Shown here: positions 8,698-16,108 of the stretch, piece after piece
Layout: every line of letters starts with the position of its first letter
Position numbering within the stretch: the first letter of the stretch is position 1
NCBI RefSeq assembly: GCF_003121405.1
Contig: NZ_QBUY01000012.1
Coordinates: forward strand, 1 to 64,000
Origin: Paraburkholderia sp. C35
Lineage (GTDB): Bacteria > Pseudomonadota > Gammaproteobacteria > Burkholderiales > Burkholderiaceae
Direction: 5' to 3'
DNA length: 64,000 bases
The notes under the pieces: generated by a model
What the model saw: the letters and a program-made list of their open reading frames with translations, nothing else
Database searches by the model: none
Told to the model about the DNA's origin: nothing
Made by a program: the position numbers and the translations under genes

Positions 8698-9873
8698 TCA
8701 GCCGTACGTGCTGCTGGAACTGAGCGTCGCGGCGAGAATGTCTTCGTCGATGGCAAGACCGAGGCCCGGCGCATCAGATAGCGTGATCCAGCCTTCGCTG
8801 TCGATATCGATCGGGTTCCTCAACATGAAGTCGCGGCGTTCGATCGACCACTCGGGCGGGTCGTACGGAAATTCGATGAACGGCGCGCTCGCGGCACCCG
8901 CCGTCAGATGCAGGTTGGCGGCAAGGCCGATGCCGTTGCCCCACGTATGCGGCGTGAACACCTTACCGCGCGCCTCGACGGCCTGCGCGAGCTTGCGCAG
9001 CCCTTCCATGCCGAGCGAGCAGGCGACGTCCGGCTGGTACACGTCGAGGCAATCGCGTGCGAGCATCTGGTCGAACTCGTAGCGCTCGCGCGTCATCTCG
9101 CCGCCGGCTATGCGCAATGCCGGCGACACCGTTTGCCGCAGCCGCGCCATGCCGTCGTAGTCGCCGCGGTGCAGCGGCTCTTCCATCCAGTAGACGCGCT
9201 GCTGTTCCAGTTCGCGCGCGACGGCGAGCGCTTCGTCGAAGGTCCACGGCGCGGCCGTGTCCCACGGCATGCGCCAGCCCTGATTGCAATCGACCATCAG
9301 TTCGAGCCTGTCGCCGACGGCGTCGCGCACGGCGGCGAGCACGGTGAAATCGTCTTTCAGTTGCGGACGGCCAAAGCGGATTTTCAGCGCCGGAAAGCCG
9401 CGTTCCGCGACATGCAGCGCCATGCGCGCCATTTCATCGGGACGGCGGTGCACGCCGCTCGACGCATACGCGCGAATCCGGTGGCTGCGACCACCCGCCA
9501 TCTGCCAGCACGCCTCGCCGCGGATTTTTCCGGCGAGATCCCACAGCGCGATATCGAGCGGCCACGGACGGCCCGCATGAAAACCGATGTTGTCGAGCAC
9601 GGCGCTATGGCGCGCGAGATCGAGTGGATCGGTGCCGACAAAAAGATGCTGGTAGTCGGCGAAACCGTACATCGCGTCGCCGGAACCGATGCCGACATGA
9701 CCGGCATCGTCGTGCACCCGCACGATGGTCGCGGGAAATTTGCGGCGCGGCTGGCTATCCCACGAGGCGGGGAAAGGCGGATCGAGCACCAGCTGATGGT
9801 GCGTCACTTCGATCCGGGTGATCCGGGTGGCTTGAGCGGTACAGCTCACAGCCTCGCTTGCTTCACGATCCAT
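8698..9873 (-). CDS. Mandelate racemase / muconate lactonizing enzyme family protein
   Basis: A 391-residue enolase-superfamily enzyme. The capping domain is N-terminal, and the barrel carries a KIR motif (LKIRFG) in place of the usual Lys-x-Lys, the metal ligands in [15 protein letters not shown] and AGGEM, and the His of the His-Asp pair in FTPHTWGNG, which points to the mandelate racemase subgroup. Members abstract the alpha-proton of a carboxylate, typically dehydrating a sugar acid; the substrate is not predictable here. Start ATG 9873 follows GGAGGAG. The gene is divergent from a MocR regulator that is its likely controller. Downstream lies proX on the same strand after 84 bases; shared transcription is possible but not shown. 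Confidence 0.82.
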   Translation of the reverse strand: MDREASEAVSCTAQATRITRIEVTHHQLVLDPPFPASWDSQPRRKFPATIVRVHDDAGHVGIGSGDAMYGFADYQHLFVGTDPLDLARHSAVLDNIGFHAGRPWPLDIALWDLAGKIRGEACWQMAGGRSHRIRAYASSGVHRRPDEMARMALHVAERGFPALKIRFGRPQLKDDFTVLAAVRDAVGDRLELMVDCNQGWRMPWDTAAPWTFDEALAVARELEQQRVYWMEEPLHRGDYDGMARLRQTVSPALRIAGGEMTRERYEFDQMLARDCLDVYQPDVACSLGMEGLRKLAQAVEARGKVFTPHTWGNGIGLAANLHLTAGAASAPFIEFPYDPPEWSIERRDFMLRNPIDIDSEGWITLSDAPGLGLAIDEDILAATLSSSSTYG

Positions 9874-9892
9874 CAGGCGTCTCCTCCTGAAT

Positions 9893-9971
9893 TGACGCAG
9901 TGCCGCATGCAATGCGGTCACAATGCGTATCGAATGGGATAAGAATGACGCAATGCTATGAAGGTGACGCA
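9893..9971. promoter_or_regulatory. Direct repeats TGACGCA in the enolase-family/MocR divergent region
   Basis: TGACGCA occurs three times in the same orientation, at 9893-9899, 9946-9952 and 9965-9971; the first two are followed by GTGC and ATGC. An inverted repeat CCGCAT-GCA-ATGCGG lies at 9903-9917. The region is the 206-base control region between the divergent enolase-superfamily and MocR genes. MocR-type regulators are known to bind direct repeats near their own promoters, so these are candidate operator boxes. This is inference from position and repetition only. Confidence 0.45.
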
Positions 9972-10079
9972 GGCAACTCAATCGGTTCAATAAAAGTAAA
10001 TGACTGCATCCAATTCTGGGATATGCGTTGCGTATCATCCGAATGACACAACTCAACAAACTCCGGAGACCGTCGCATC

Positions 10080-11510
10080 ATGGCGATGAATGCCTGGCTG
10101 CCGAGAATCGAGGCGGGCAGCGAACCGAAATATCAGGTGATTGCGCGCGCGTTCGCGCAGGCCATTCTCAACGGCCAGTTGCCTGCCGGCGAGAAGCTGC
10201 CGCCGCACCGGTCGCTGGCGAGCGAACTGAAAGTCACGACGGGCACGATCAGCCGCGCCTACGCCGAACTCGAGCGCCAGGGTCTCGCCAATGCGCGGGT
10301 CGGCGACGGCACGTACGTCGCGCAGGCGCGCTCGCGTGAGTTGCCGGCGGTCGCCAACGGTTATGCGGCGCTGCGTCCCGGCGTGGGCAGCGCGCCGCCG
10401 CTGATCGACCTCGGCCAGAACGTGCCGCAATCGACGGAAGAAGCTGCCGCGCTTTGCGCCACCCTCGCCGATGTCGCCACTGATCAGCGCCTTGCGGCCG
10501 AACTACTGCAATACGCGCCGGAAGCGGGTTCGATGCGCCATCGTCTGGCGGGCGCCGCGTGGCTTGGGCGCGCGGGCAGTCCGGCCAGCGCCGCGCGCGT
10601 GCTCGTCACGCAGGGCGCGCAACATGCGCTCGCGTCGGTGCTGCGCGCCGTCACGCGTCCCGGCGACACCGTGCTGGCCGAAGTGGTCAGCTATCCAGGC
10701 TTCATCGCGCTCGCGCGGCAGTTGCGGCTGCATCTGGTCGGCGTCGAAATCGATCAGGAAGGGCTGGTGCCCGCCGCGCTGGAACTCGCGTGCAAGTCGC
10801 TGCATCCGCGCGCGAGCTTTTGTGTGCCGACCATCCACAACCCGACCACGGCGACGATGTCGTCCGAACGGCGTGATGCTGTCGCCGAAATCTTGCAACG
10901 GCATGGCGTGCTGCTGATCGAAGACATCGTGCCGGCGATGCTGCTGGAAACGCCGCCGGAACCGCTCGCCGTGCGCATGCCGGAGCAGGCGTTTCTGATC
11001 GCGGGGCTGTCGAAATCGGTGGCGCCGGGTTTGCGGGTCGGTTATCTGCAGGCGCCGAGCGCGTGGTGCTCGAAAATTGCCGCGGTGATCCGCAGTGACT
11101 GCTGGATGACCGCGCCGCTGATGGCCGAGATTGTGTCGCGCTGGATCGAAAGCGGCGAGATGGACCGGCTCAATGGCTTGCAGCGGGTGCGTATCGACGC
11201 CGAGCACGAAGTGGCCAACGCCGCGCTCGAAGGGGTCACGTACCGGCAGGCGCCGACCAGTTCGCACCTGTGGCTGCCGTTGCCCGAGCCGTGGCGCGCG
11301 GCCGAGTTCGCGGCGGCGCTGCGTCAGGAAGGCGTGCTCGTCAAAACAGCCGACAGCTTCGTGATCGGCCGCAATGCCGCGCCGCACGCGATCCGCATCT
11401 GCATGAGCGGGGCAACCTCGCTCGACGCGCTCGCGCGTGGACTATCGCTGATTCGCACGACGCTCGAACATGGGCTTGAAAGCGGCATGGCGGCGTCGTA
11501 CGCGCCTTGA
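10080..11510 (+). CDS. MocR-type transcriptional regulator (GntR wHTH + aminotransferase fold)
   Basis: A 476-residue fusion. Residues 14-82 form a GntR winged helix (LPPHRSLASELKVTTGTISRAYAELERQGL), followed by a class I aminotransferase-like domain with the PLP lysine K312 in LSKSVAPGLRVGYL and the ring-binding Asp in LIEDIV (D282). In this family the aminotransferase part senses PLP or a PLP adduct with a ligand, and the wHTH regulates neighbouring genes. It is divergent from the enolase-superfamily gene at 8698-9873, with repeated TGACGCA boxes between them. Start ATG at 10080 has GGAG 13 bases upstream, somewhat far; a second in-frame ATG is two codons later. The ligand is unknown. Confidence 0.88.
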   Translation: MAMNAWLPRIEAGSEPKYQVIARAFAQAILNGQLPAGEKLPPHRSLASELKVTTGTISRAYAELERQGLANARVGDGTYVAQARSRELPAVANGYAALRPGVGSAPPLIDLGQNVPQSTEEAAALCATLADVATDQRLAAELLQYAPEAGSMRHRLAGAAWLGRAGSPASAARVLVTQGAQHALASVLRAVTRPGDTVLAEVVSYPGFIALARQLRLHLVGVEIDQEGLVPAALELACKSLHPRASFCVPTIHNPTTATMSSERRDAVAEILQRHGVLLIEDIVPAMLLETPPEPLAVRMPEQAFLIAGLSKSVAPGLRVGYLQAPSAWCSKIAAVIRSDCWMTAPLMAEIVSRWIESGEMDRLNGLQRVRIDAEHEVANAALEGVTYRQAPTSSHLWLPLPEPWRAAEFAAALRQEGVLVKTADSFVIGRNAAPHAIRICMSGATSLDALARGLSLIRTTLEHGLESGMAASYAP

Positions 11511-11576
11511 TGCGCGTTCCTGTCTGACTCGACGAAAGGACTGCGCGTCGTAATCGTAGGGTCTGCCGCCCAGGCG

Positions 11577-12527
11577 TCACTCCTTGCCGAATTCCTTCGC
11601 CGCGCGATCGATTGCATCGGCAGTCGCGCCCGCATGCGCGACGGGCACCAGATGGCTCGACGGCGTCTCGATGATGGTCGCGCCGATCCGATGCGCCATC
11701 CAGCGCTGGATTTCCGGCGACACGGCGCGGTCGCGCGACGTCACGAGATAGAACGAGGGCTTGTAGCGCCACGCGGCTTGCGTGGCGTGCTCTTCGAAGG
11801 CTTTGGCGGCAATTGGCTGCTGCGCGGCGACCAGCACGCGGGTCAGGCTTTCGGGCACATCGGCGGCGAAGTCGTCGTGATAGCGCGCCGGGTCGAGCCA
11901 CAGGAAGCCGGTGCTGTCCTTCATCATCGCGGAGCCGGCGGGCATCTGCGGGCCGCGCTTGAGAATATCGACCGCCGATTCGCCCACGTCAGGCGCAATC
12001 GCCGACACATAGACGAGACCGACCACTTTCGACGCCTCCGGTCCCGAGCCCGCCTCGGTAATCACGACACCGCCCCACGAATGGCCGACCAGCACGGTCG
12101 GTCCGGATAGTTGAGCGAGCACGCGATTGGTGGCGGCGAGATCGTCGGCGAGCGAGGTCAGCGGAATCTGCACCGACACCACGTGATATCCCTTCTTTTG
12201 CAGCCGTTCGATCACGCCGTTCCAGCTAGAGCCATCGACGAACGCGCCATGCACGAGGACGATGTTCCTGACAGGGCCGCTTGGCGGCGCGCCGCCAGCG
12301 CTCGGGCGAGGCGCGGGCGCAGGCGCAGCGGCGGGCGGCGGCGGCGCGGGTTCGGCAGCGGCAGGAGCGGGTGCAGCAGGTACAGCAGGCGGAGGCGGCG
12401 CCTCATCGGCAGCGGGCGCCGCAGCAGGCGCAGGCTGTGGCGCGGGTTGTCCCGTCTGCGCGAACACGCCGGTGGTGGCGACACACGCGCCCAGGAGAAC
12501 GGCATAGAGCAGACGTTTCGGCGACAT
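11577..12527 (-). CDS. Exported alpha/beta hydrolase with Pro/Ala-rich linker
   Basis: A 316-residue protein with a signal peptide (about residues 1-24, cut near FAQ), then a Pro/Ala-rich low-complexity linker (about residues 27-85), then an alpha/beta hydrolase fold. The oxyanion region is VLVHGAFVDG (91-100), the nucleophile elbow GHSWGG puts the serine at 150, and a histidine in SSHLVPVAH near the end completes the expected triad. The family resembles periplasmic esterases or hydrolases of the AB_hydrolase_6 type; the substrate is unknown. Start ATG 12527 follows GGAG; a longer frame to 12587 would hide the signal peptide. The linker may let the enzyme reach across the periplasm. Its end is convergent with the MocR gene. 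Confidence 0.78.
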   Translation of the reverse strand: MSPKRLLYAVLLGACVATTGVFAQTGQPAPQPAPAAAPAADEAPPPPAVPAAPAPAAAEPAPPPPAAAPAPAPRPSAGGAPPSGPVRNIVLVHGAFVDGSSWNGVIERLQKKGYHVVSVQIPLTSLADDLAATNRVLAQLSGPTVLVGHSWGGVVITEAGSGPEASKVVGLVYVSAIAPDVGESAVDILKRGPQMPAGSAMMKDSTGFLWLDPARYHDDFAADVPESLTRVLVAAQQPIAAKAFEEHATQAAWRYKPSFYLVTSRDRAVSPEIQRWMAHRIGATIIETPSSHLVPVAHAGATADAIDRAAKEFGKE

Positions 12528-12803
12528 GGCGACTCCATCGGCTGGGCGGGATTCTGCGACCATACCGAACGCAAGGCAGGGTGACAACCGCTATCCCACG
12601 GAGTTTTCGGACACGTTGCGCAACGGTTTGGCGGCTGCGTGGAAATCTGTTGCGAGAGCGGCGATGTGGATGCGGCACGCTTCGACCGGATCGGCGCCCG
12701 TCCTGCCCGATAGGTGGGCACTGCATCGAAGGGTACAATTTAGGGTTTTTCCGCACGGCTTCTCCCCGGGCGACGCGTATCCAATGCAGTGGAGTGAGAC
12801 ATC

Positions 12804-14183
12804 TTGAGTAACGAACAGCAGCATGATGGCCTGAAGCGTGGGCTGAAAAACCGGCATATCCAGCTGATCGCGCTGGGCGGCGCGATCGGCACGGGCCTCT
12901 TTCTCGGCTCGGCGGGCGTGCTGAAGTCGGCAGGGCCGTCGATGATTCTCGGCTACGCGATCGGGGGTTTCATCGCTTTCCTGATCATGCGGCAACTCGG
13001 CGAAATGGGCGCGCAGGAGCCGGTAGCGGGTTCGTTCAGCCACATCGCGTACAAGTACTGGGGCGATTTCCCCGGCTTCCTGTCCGGCTGGATTTACTGG
13101 GTGCTGTACGTGCTCGTGAGCATGGCTGAACTCACGGCCGTCGGGACTTACGTGCACTTCTGGTGGCCGGCTGTGCCCGCTTGGGTGTCGGCGCTGGTGT
13201 GCTTCGTCGTGATCAATGCGATCAACCTCGCGAACGTGAAAGCCTACGGCGAGACCGAGTTCTGGTTTGCGATCATCAAGGTCGTGGCCGTGATCGGCAT
13301 GATCCTGTTCGGCGGCTATCTGCTGGCGACGGGCCAAGGCGGCCCGCAGGCGTCGCTGTCGAACCTGTGGAGCCACGGCGGCTTCTTCCCGCACGGCTTC
13401 AATGGCCTGTTCATGATGCTGGCCGTGATCATGTTCTCGTTCGGCGGGCTGGAACTCATCGGCATCACGGCGGCGGAAGCGGCCGAGCCACAGAAGAGCA
13501 TTCCGAAAGCCGTGAATCAGGTGATCTACCGTATTCTCATTTTCTACATCTGCTCGCTGGTGGTGCTGCTGTCGCTGTATCCGTGGAATCAGGTAGCCGA
13601 AGGCGGCAGCCCGTTCGTGATGATCTTTTCGCAGATCGGTGCCGGGCTGACGGCGAATGTGCTGAACGTGGTGGTGCTGACGGCGGCTCTGTCGGTGTAC
13701 AACAGTGGCGTGTATGCGAACAGTCGCATGCTGTACGGTCTCGCCGAGCAGGGCAATGCGCCGCGCGCGCTGCTCAAGGTCGATCGACGCGGCGTGCCGT
13801 ATCTGGCGATCGGTCTGTCGGCGCTCGCGACGTTTGCTTGCGTGATCATCAATTACCTGATTCCCGCGAAAGCGCTCGATGTGCTGATGGCGCTCGTCGT
13901 CGCGGCGCTCGTGCTGAACTGGTCGCTGATCAGCCTGACGCATCTGAAGTCGCGCCGCGCGATGCTGGCGCAAGGCGAAACGCTCGTGTTCCGGTCGCTG
14001 TGGTTTCCGCTCGGCAACTGGATCTGCCTGGCCTTCATGGCGATGATCCTCGTGATTCTCGCGATGACGCCTGGGTTGAACGTGTCGGTGCTGCTGGTGC
14101 CGGTGTGGCTGATCGTGATGTGGATCGGCTATGTGGTGAAGCGGCGCCGTGCGGCGGCGCATCAGATGGCGGGAGCGCGCTGA
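12804..14183 (+). CDS. Amino acid permease, APC family (AroP/PheP-like)
   Basis: A 459-residue inner-membrane permease with about 12 hydrophobic segments. The APC amino-acid transporter signature is present at the N terminus (LKNRHIQLIALGGAIGTGLFLGSAG), with the conserved GPS and the aromatic-rich loop. It resembles proton symporters for aromatic and related amino acids (AroP, PheP, YifK types). The best start is TTG at 12804, preceded by GGAG nine bases upstream, and it yields the standard MSNEQ-type N terminus. It stands alone, divergent from the hydrolase gene. Downstream the sequence character changes at the tRNA-Leu-linked accessory patch. Confidence 0.88.
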   Translation: MSNEQQHDGLKRGLKNRHIQLIALGGAIGTGLFLGSAGVLKSAGPSMILGYAIGGFIAFLIMRQLGEMGAQEPVAGSFSHIAYKYWGDFPGFLSGWIYWVLYVLVSMAELTAVGTYVHFWWPAVPAWVSALVCFVVINAINLANVKAYGETEFWFAIIKVVAVIGMILFGGYLLATGQGGPQASLSNLWSHGGFFPHGFNGLFMMLAVIMFSFGGLELIGITAAEAAEPQKSIPKAVNQVIYRILIFYICSLVVLLSLYPWNQVAEGGSPFVMIFSQIGAGLTANVLNVVVLTAALSVYNSGVYANSRMLYGLAEQGNAPRALLKVDRRGVPYLAIGLSALATFACVIINYLIPAKALDVLMALVVAALVLNWSLISLTHLKSRRAMLAQGETLVFRSLWFPLGNWICLAFMAMILVILAMTPGLNVSVLLVPVWLIVMWIGYVVKRRRAAAHQMAGAR

Positions 14184-14378
14184 GCCTTTACCGTTATCGC
14201 TGACATAGTCGTCGAAGCGTTGAAGCAAAGCCGGATTGGCCGCAAGGAGCCACAGGAGGATTACTCGCTGGAGGCTGCCTTCCGTATGCACTATGAACTT
14301 CTGAAGGGCAAAGTGAAAGCAGCAGAGGAAGCAGAAGCTGCGCGGCTGGAGGCGAAAGCTAAGACGAAGGGTGGGTGA
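14184..14378 (+). pseudogene. Possible C-terminal remnant of a lost gene
   Basis: Directly after the permease stop codon an open frame continues in the same phase to a TGA at 14376-14378. It encodes a charged helical segment (for example SRIGRKEPQEDYSLEAAFR, then AAEEAEAARLEAKAKTK), unlike the permease, and has no convincing start or Shine-Dalgarno; an internal ATG would leave only about 30 codons. It looks like the tail of a mobile-element or phage gene whose front was lost, but I cannot name a family. It marks the left edge of an accessory patch ending at tRNA-Leu. Confidence 0.35.
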
Positions 14379-14386
14379 GTGGTTAG

Positions 14387-14409
14387 AAGGCCTGCTGCGT
14401 GCAGGCCTT
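14387..14409. terminator. Hairpin between convergent gene ends
   Basis: A nine-base perfect stem AAGGCCTGC / GCAGGCCTT with a five-base loop lies between the remnant frame (ending 14378) and the leftward gene ending at 14418. There is no T-run on either side, so termination efficiency is doubtful. Confidence 0.45.
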
Positions 14410-14417
14410 CCCGCGTC

Positions 14418-15059
14418 TTACTGGCCGATTCGGTAGCGCAAACTCGGAAGTATTTCGTGTCCGCCGCTGGTGAGCGCCCACTGCATTTTGCCTTGGTCTG
14501 GAGTCAAAGTGATCGCGCCAAAGTCATGTAGCTTCACCTTCAGCGATTGAAAATCGGCATCGAGTACATGGACGCTATTGAGTCTCCCAGCGGACTCGTC
14601 CTTCAGGGCCTTGTCGAGATAGCGCTTCACGGCCAGTTCGTCCGCGCCAGCCATCAGCATTGGTCCAAGAATGCGAAACAGTTCAAGGTAGTTGCCTCTC
14701 CATACGTCTTGTCCGACTAACTTTATCTCTCCAGGCCGCGCCACGAAGTCGTATCGAAGCTTGAGTTGTTCCGACATTCGTTCGATCGAAATCTTCTTTT
14801 GCGGCGCGGATGACTTGACTGGTTTCGGGGGGTCGCCGCTGATAGTGGCGGGCTTGGCGGTCGCAGTACGAACGATGTAGAGCGCGGCTAAAGCGGACAG
14901 AACTACCCAAATCGCGAGCAGCCAAAGCGGAACGTTGACGGGCTGATTCCATTTCAGTCCTGACAGGGCCGCGCCTGCTGAGGTGGTGGCAAGAAGAATC
15001 AGGCCAGCGATGACGTTCGCACCGACTGAATCTTTCCAAACTCGTTGAATGACGCTCAT
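14418..15059 (-). CDS. Hypothetical membrane-anchored protein, possible C-terminal winged helix
   Basis: A 213-residue protein I cannot assign to a named family. Two membrane segments lie near residues 13-34 (GANVIAGLILLATTSAGAAL) and 43-64 (VPLWLLAIWVVLSALAALYIV), then a basic linker (about 65-95) and a soluble domain. The last 40 residues (LHDFGAITLT, then QWALTSGGHEILPSLRYRI) have the look of a winged-helix tail with a wing hairpin. Start ATG 15059 (MSVIQRVWKDSVGANVIA) is chosen because the N-terminal WKD-x-VGANVIA pattern resembles anchors seen in other uncharacterised bacterial membrane proteins. It is divergent from the RHH/RAMA-like gene and lies next to tRNA-Leu, in lower-GC, accessory-looking DNA. 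A defence or stress role is speculation. Confidence 0.65.
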   Translation of the reverse strand: MSVIQRVWKDSVGANVIAGLILLATTSAGAALSGLKWNQPVNVPLWLLAIWVVLSALAALYIVRTATAKPATISGDPPKPVKSSAPQKKISIERMSEQLKLRYDFVARPGEIKLVGQDVWRGNYLELFRILGPMLMAGADELAVKRYLDKALKDESAGRLNSVHVLDADFQSLKVKLHDFGAITLTPDQGKMQWALTSGGHEILPSLRYRIGQ

Positions 15060-15168
15060 GTACGCCTGACGGGATTTCGTCCGATTGTTGTCGTGCCGCC
15101 GATTGTACAAGGCGGAAAGGCGGTCAACGCGTCGTGATGCTGCGTGAGTGATAGTAGGTGCTTGCGTG

Positions 15169-15217
15169 CGTTTTCGTACGTTTTCGTGCTTGACACTGCG
15201 TTTCTTTGCTGTAAAGT
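15169..15217 (+). promoter_or_regulatory. Promoter with two helically phased operator-like repeats
   Basis: The -35 box TTGACA (15190-15195) and -10 box TAAAGT (15212-15217) are separated by 16 bases and would start transcription about 24 bases before the ATG at 15248. Immediately upstream, CGTTTTCGT occurs twice, at 15169-15177 and 15179-15187, an offset of exactly 10 bases. Tandem boxes on one face of the helix fit binding by a ribbon-helix-helix protein such as the one predicted from the gene this promoter drives. The promoter is seen directly; the operator role is inferred. Confidence 0.55.
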
Positions 15218-15247
15218 GCAAATACGTTCAAAAAAGGAGGTTCGAGC

Positions 15248-15688
15248 ATGGAAACGCAAATTTCTGTTCCTGTCCAAACGCAGCAGTTCATTTCCCTAGT
15301 GGACTTCCTACGCAGCAACGGTGATTCGCGTGACCCCGTGCTTGTGGTCACAGAGGCCATCGACTATTGGATGGAGAACGCAAGCTGGAAATCGGAGTTG
15401 CTCAAAAAGAGCGCCACGCTCGGTTACCAGTGGAAGGAAGTCTTCATGGAAGATGGAACGGAAGTGCGGATGCAGTACAAGGGGCAGTACTACTACGCGA
15501 AGGTGGAGGGGGATCAGCTCATTTACGAAGGAGCGCCTACTACACCTGGGAGCCTTGCCAACACAATCGCAAACAGCAGCCGCAACGCGTGGCGCGATTT
15601 GTGGCTAAAGCTGCCGAGCGATCCGCAGTGGCGGCTGGCAGACGATTGCCGTGGATTGGCGCTGGGCGCCATGTTCAATGCCGGGTGA
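15248..15688 (+). CDS. Hypothetical protein: RHH-like N terminus plus RAMA-like modified-DNA reader domain
   Basis: A 146-residue protein preceded by an excellent AAGGAGG. Residues 1-45 read as a strand (ETQISVPVQ) and two helices (QQFISLVDFLRSNG, VLVVTEAIDYWMEN), the layout of a ribbon-helix-helix DNA-binding protein. Residues about 63-130 (WKEVFMEDGTEVRMQYKG, YYYAKVEGDQLIYEG, then SLANTIANSSRNAWRDLW) match the pattern I know from RAMA-type domains, which are associated with restriction and adenine methylation and are thought to read modified DNA. Both assignments are pattern-based. The gene is divergent from a membrane protein and lies close to the 3' end of tRNA-Leu, so it is probably accessory. 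Two 10-bp-phased repeats next to its promoter suggest autoregulation. Confidence 0.6.
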   Translation: METQISVPVQTQQFISLVDFLRSNGDSRDPVLVVTEAIDYWMENASWKSELLKKSATLGYQWKEVFMEDGTEVRMQYKGQYYYAKVEGDQLIYEGAPTTPGSLANTIANSSRNAWRDLWLKLPSDPQWRLADDCRGLALGAMFNAG

Positions 15689-15879
15689 TCGCGTAGAGTA
15701 AGCGTCGAACAGGAGCGCCGCGCATGGTCTATAAGCTCGCCGCCCGGCCCGTGGATCGCGAGTAGGGAAGGGATAGACGTTGCACTCGCGCGTCCGCTAT
15801 AGTCGCGGCTCCGCAGTTGCGGGAAAATCGCGGAAAAGCTGAGAAGTAGCGGAAAAGTGCGGCTTAGACGGATGCCTGC

Positions 15880-15901
15880 AAAGGCTCGGAATCGAGCCTT
15901 T
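15880..15901 (-). terminator. Hairpin downstream of tRNA-Leu
   Basis: AAAGGCTC and GAGCCTTT form an eight-base stem with a six-base loop, 23 bases past the encoded CCA of tRNA-Leu. The following T-run is poor. The neighbouring bases 15815-15865 hold A-rich direct repeats of GCGGAAAA type (three near-copies) of unknown meaning. Otherwise the stretch 15689-15879 shows no gene. Confidence 0.4.
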
Positions 15902-15924
15902 AGAATCAACGACTTTAAGAATTC

Positions 15925-16009
15925 TGGTGCCCAGGGCCGGACTCGAACCGGCACGCCTTGCGGCGGGGGATTTTGAGTCCCCTGCGTCTACCTGTTTCAC
16001 CACCTGGGC
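15925..16009 (-). tRNA. tRNA-Leu (anticodon CAA)
   Basis: Read leftward it folds as a class II tRNA. The acceptor stem GCCCAGG pairs with CCTGGGC, the anticodon stem is GGGGA/TCCCC with loop CTCAAAA giving anticodon CAA (reads UUG), there is a long variable arm, the T loop is GGTTCGAGTCC, and CCA is encoded at 15927-15925. Its 3' end faces the accessory patch 14184-15924, the usual side for integration of genomic islands. hemN lies upstream on the same strand, 99 bases away. Confidence 0.95.
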
Positions 16010-16108
16010 TTGTACTGCTTACTGCGGCTCGACCTGGCGTTGCCGCCAGGCGAAGACGCAGATTATGGCGGAAAACGCGTCCGCGGGCAAGCCGACGCAA
16101 CTGCGCGG

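Noticed and set aside
14184..14400. Search for a second copy of the tRNA-Leu 3' end (attachment site) at the left edge of the patch
   Set aside because: No match to the tRNA end (CCTGGGCACCA or its complement) was found there, so a complete island boundary cannot be claimed.
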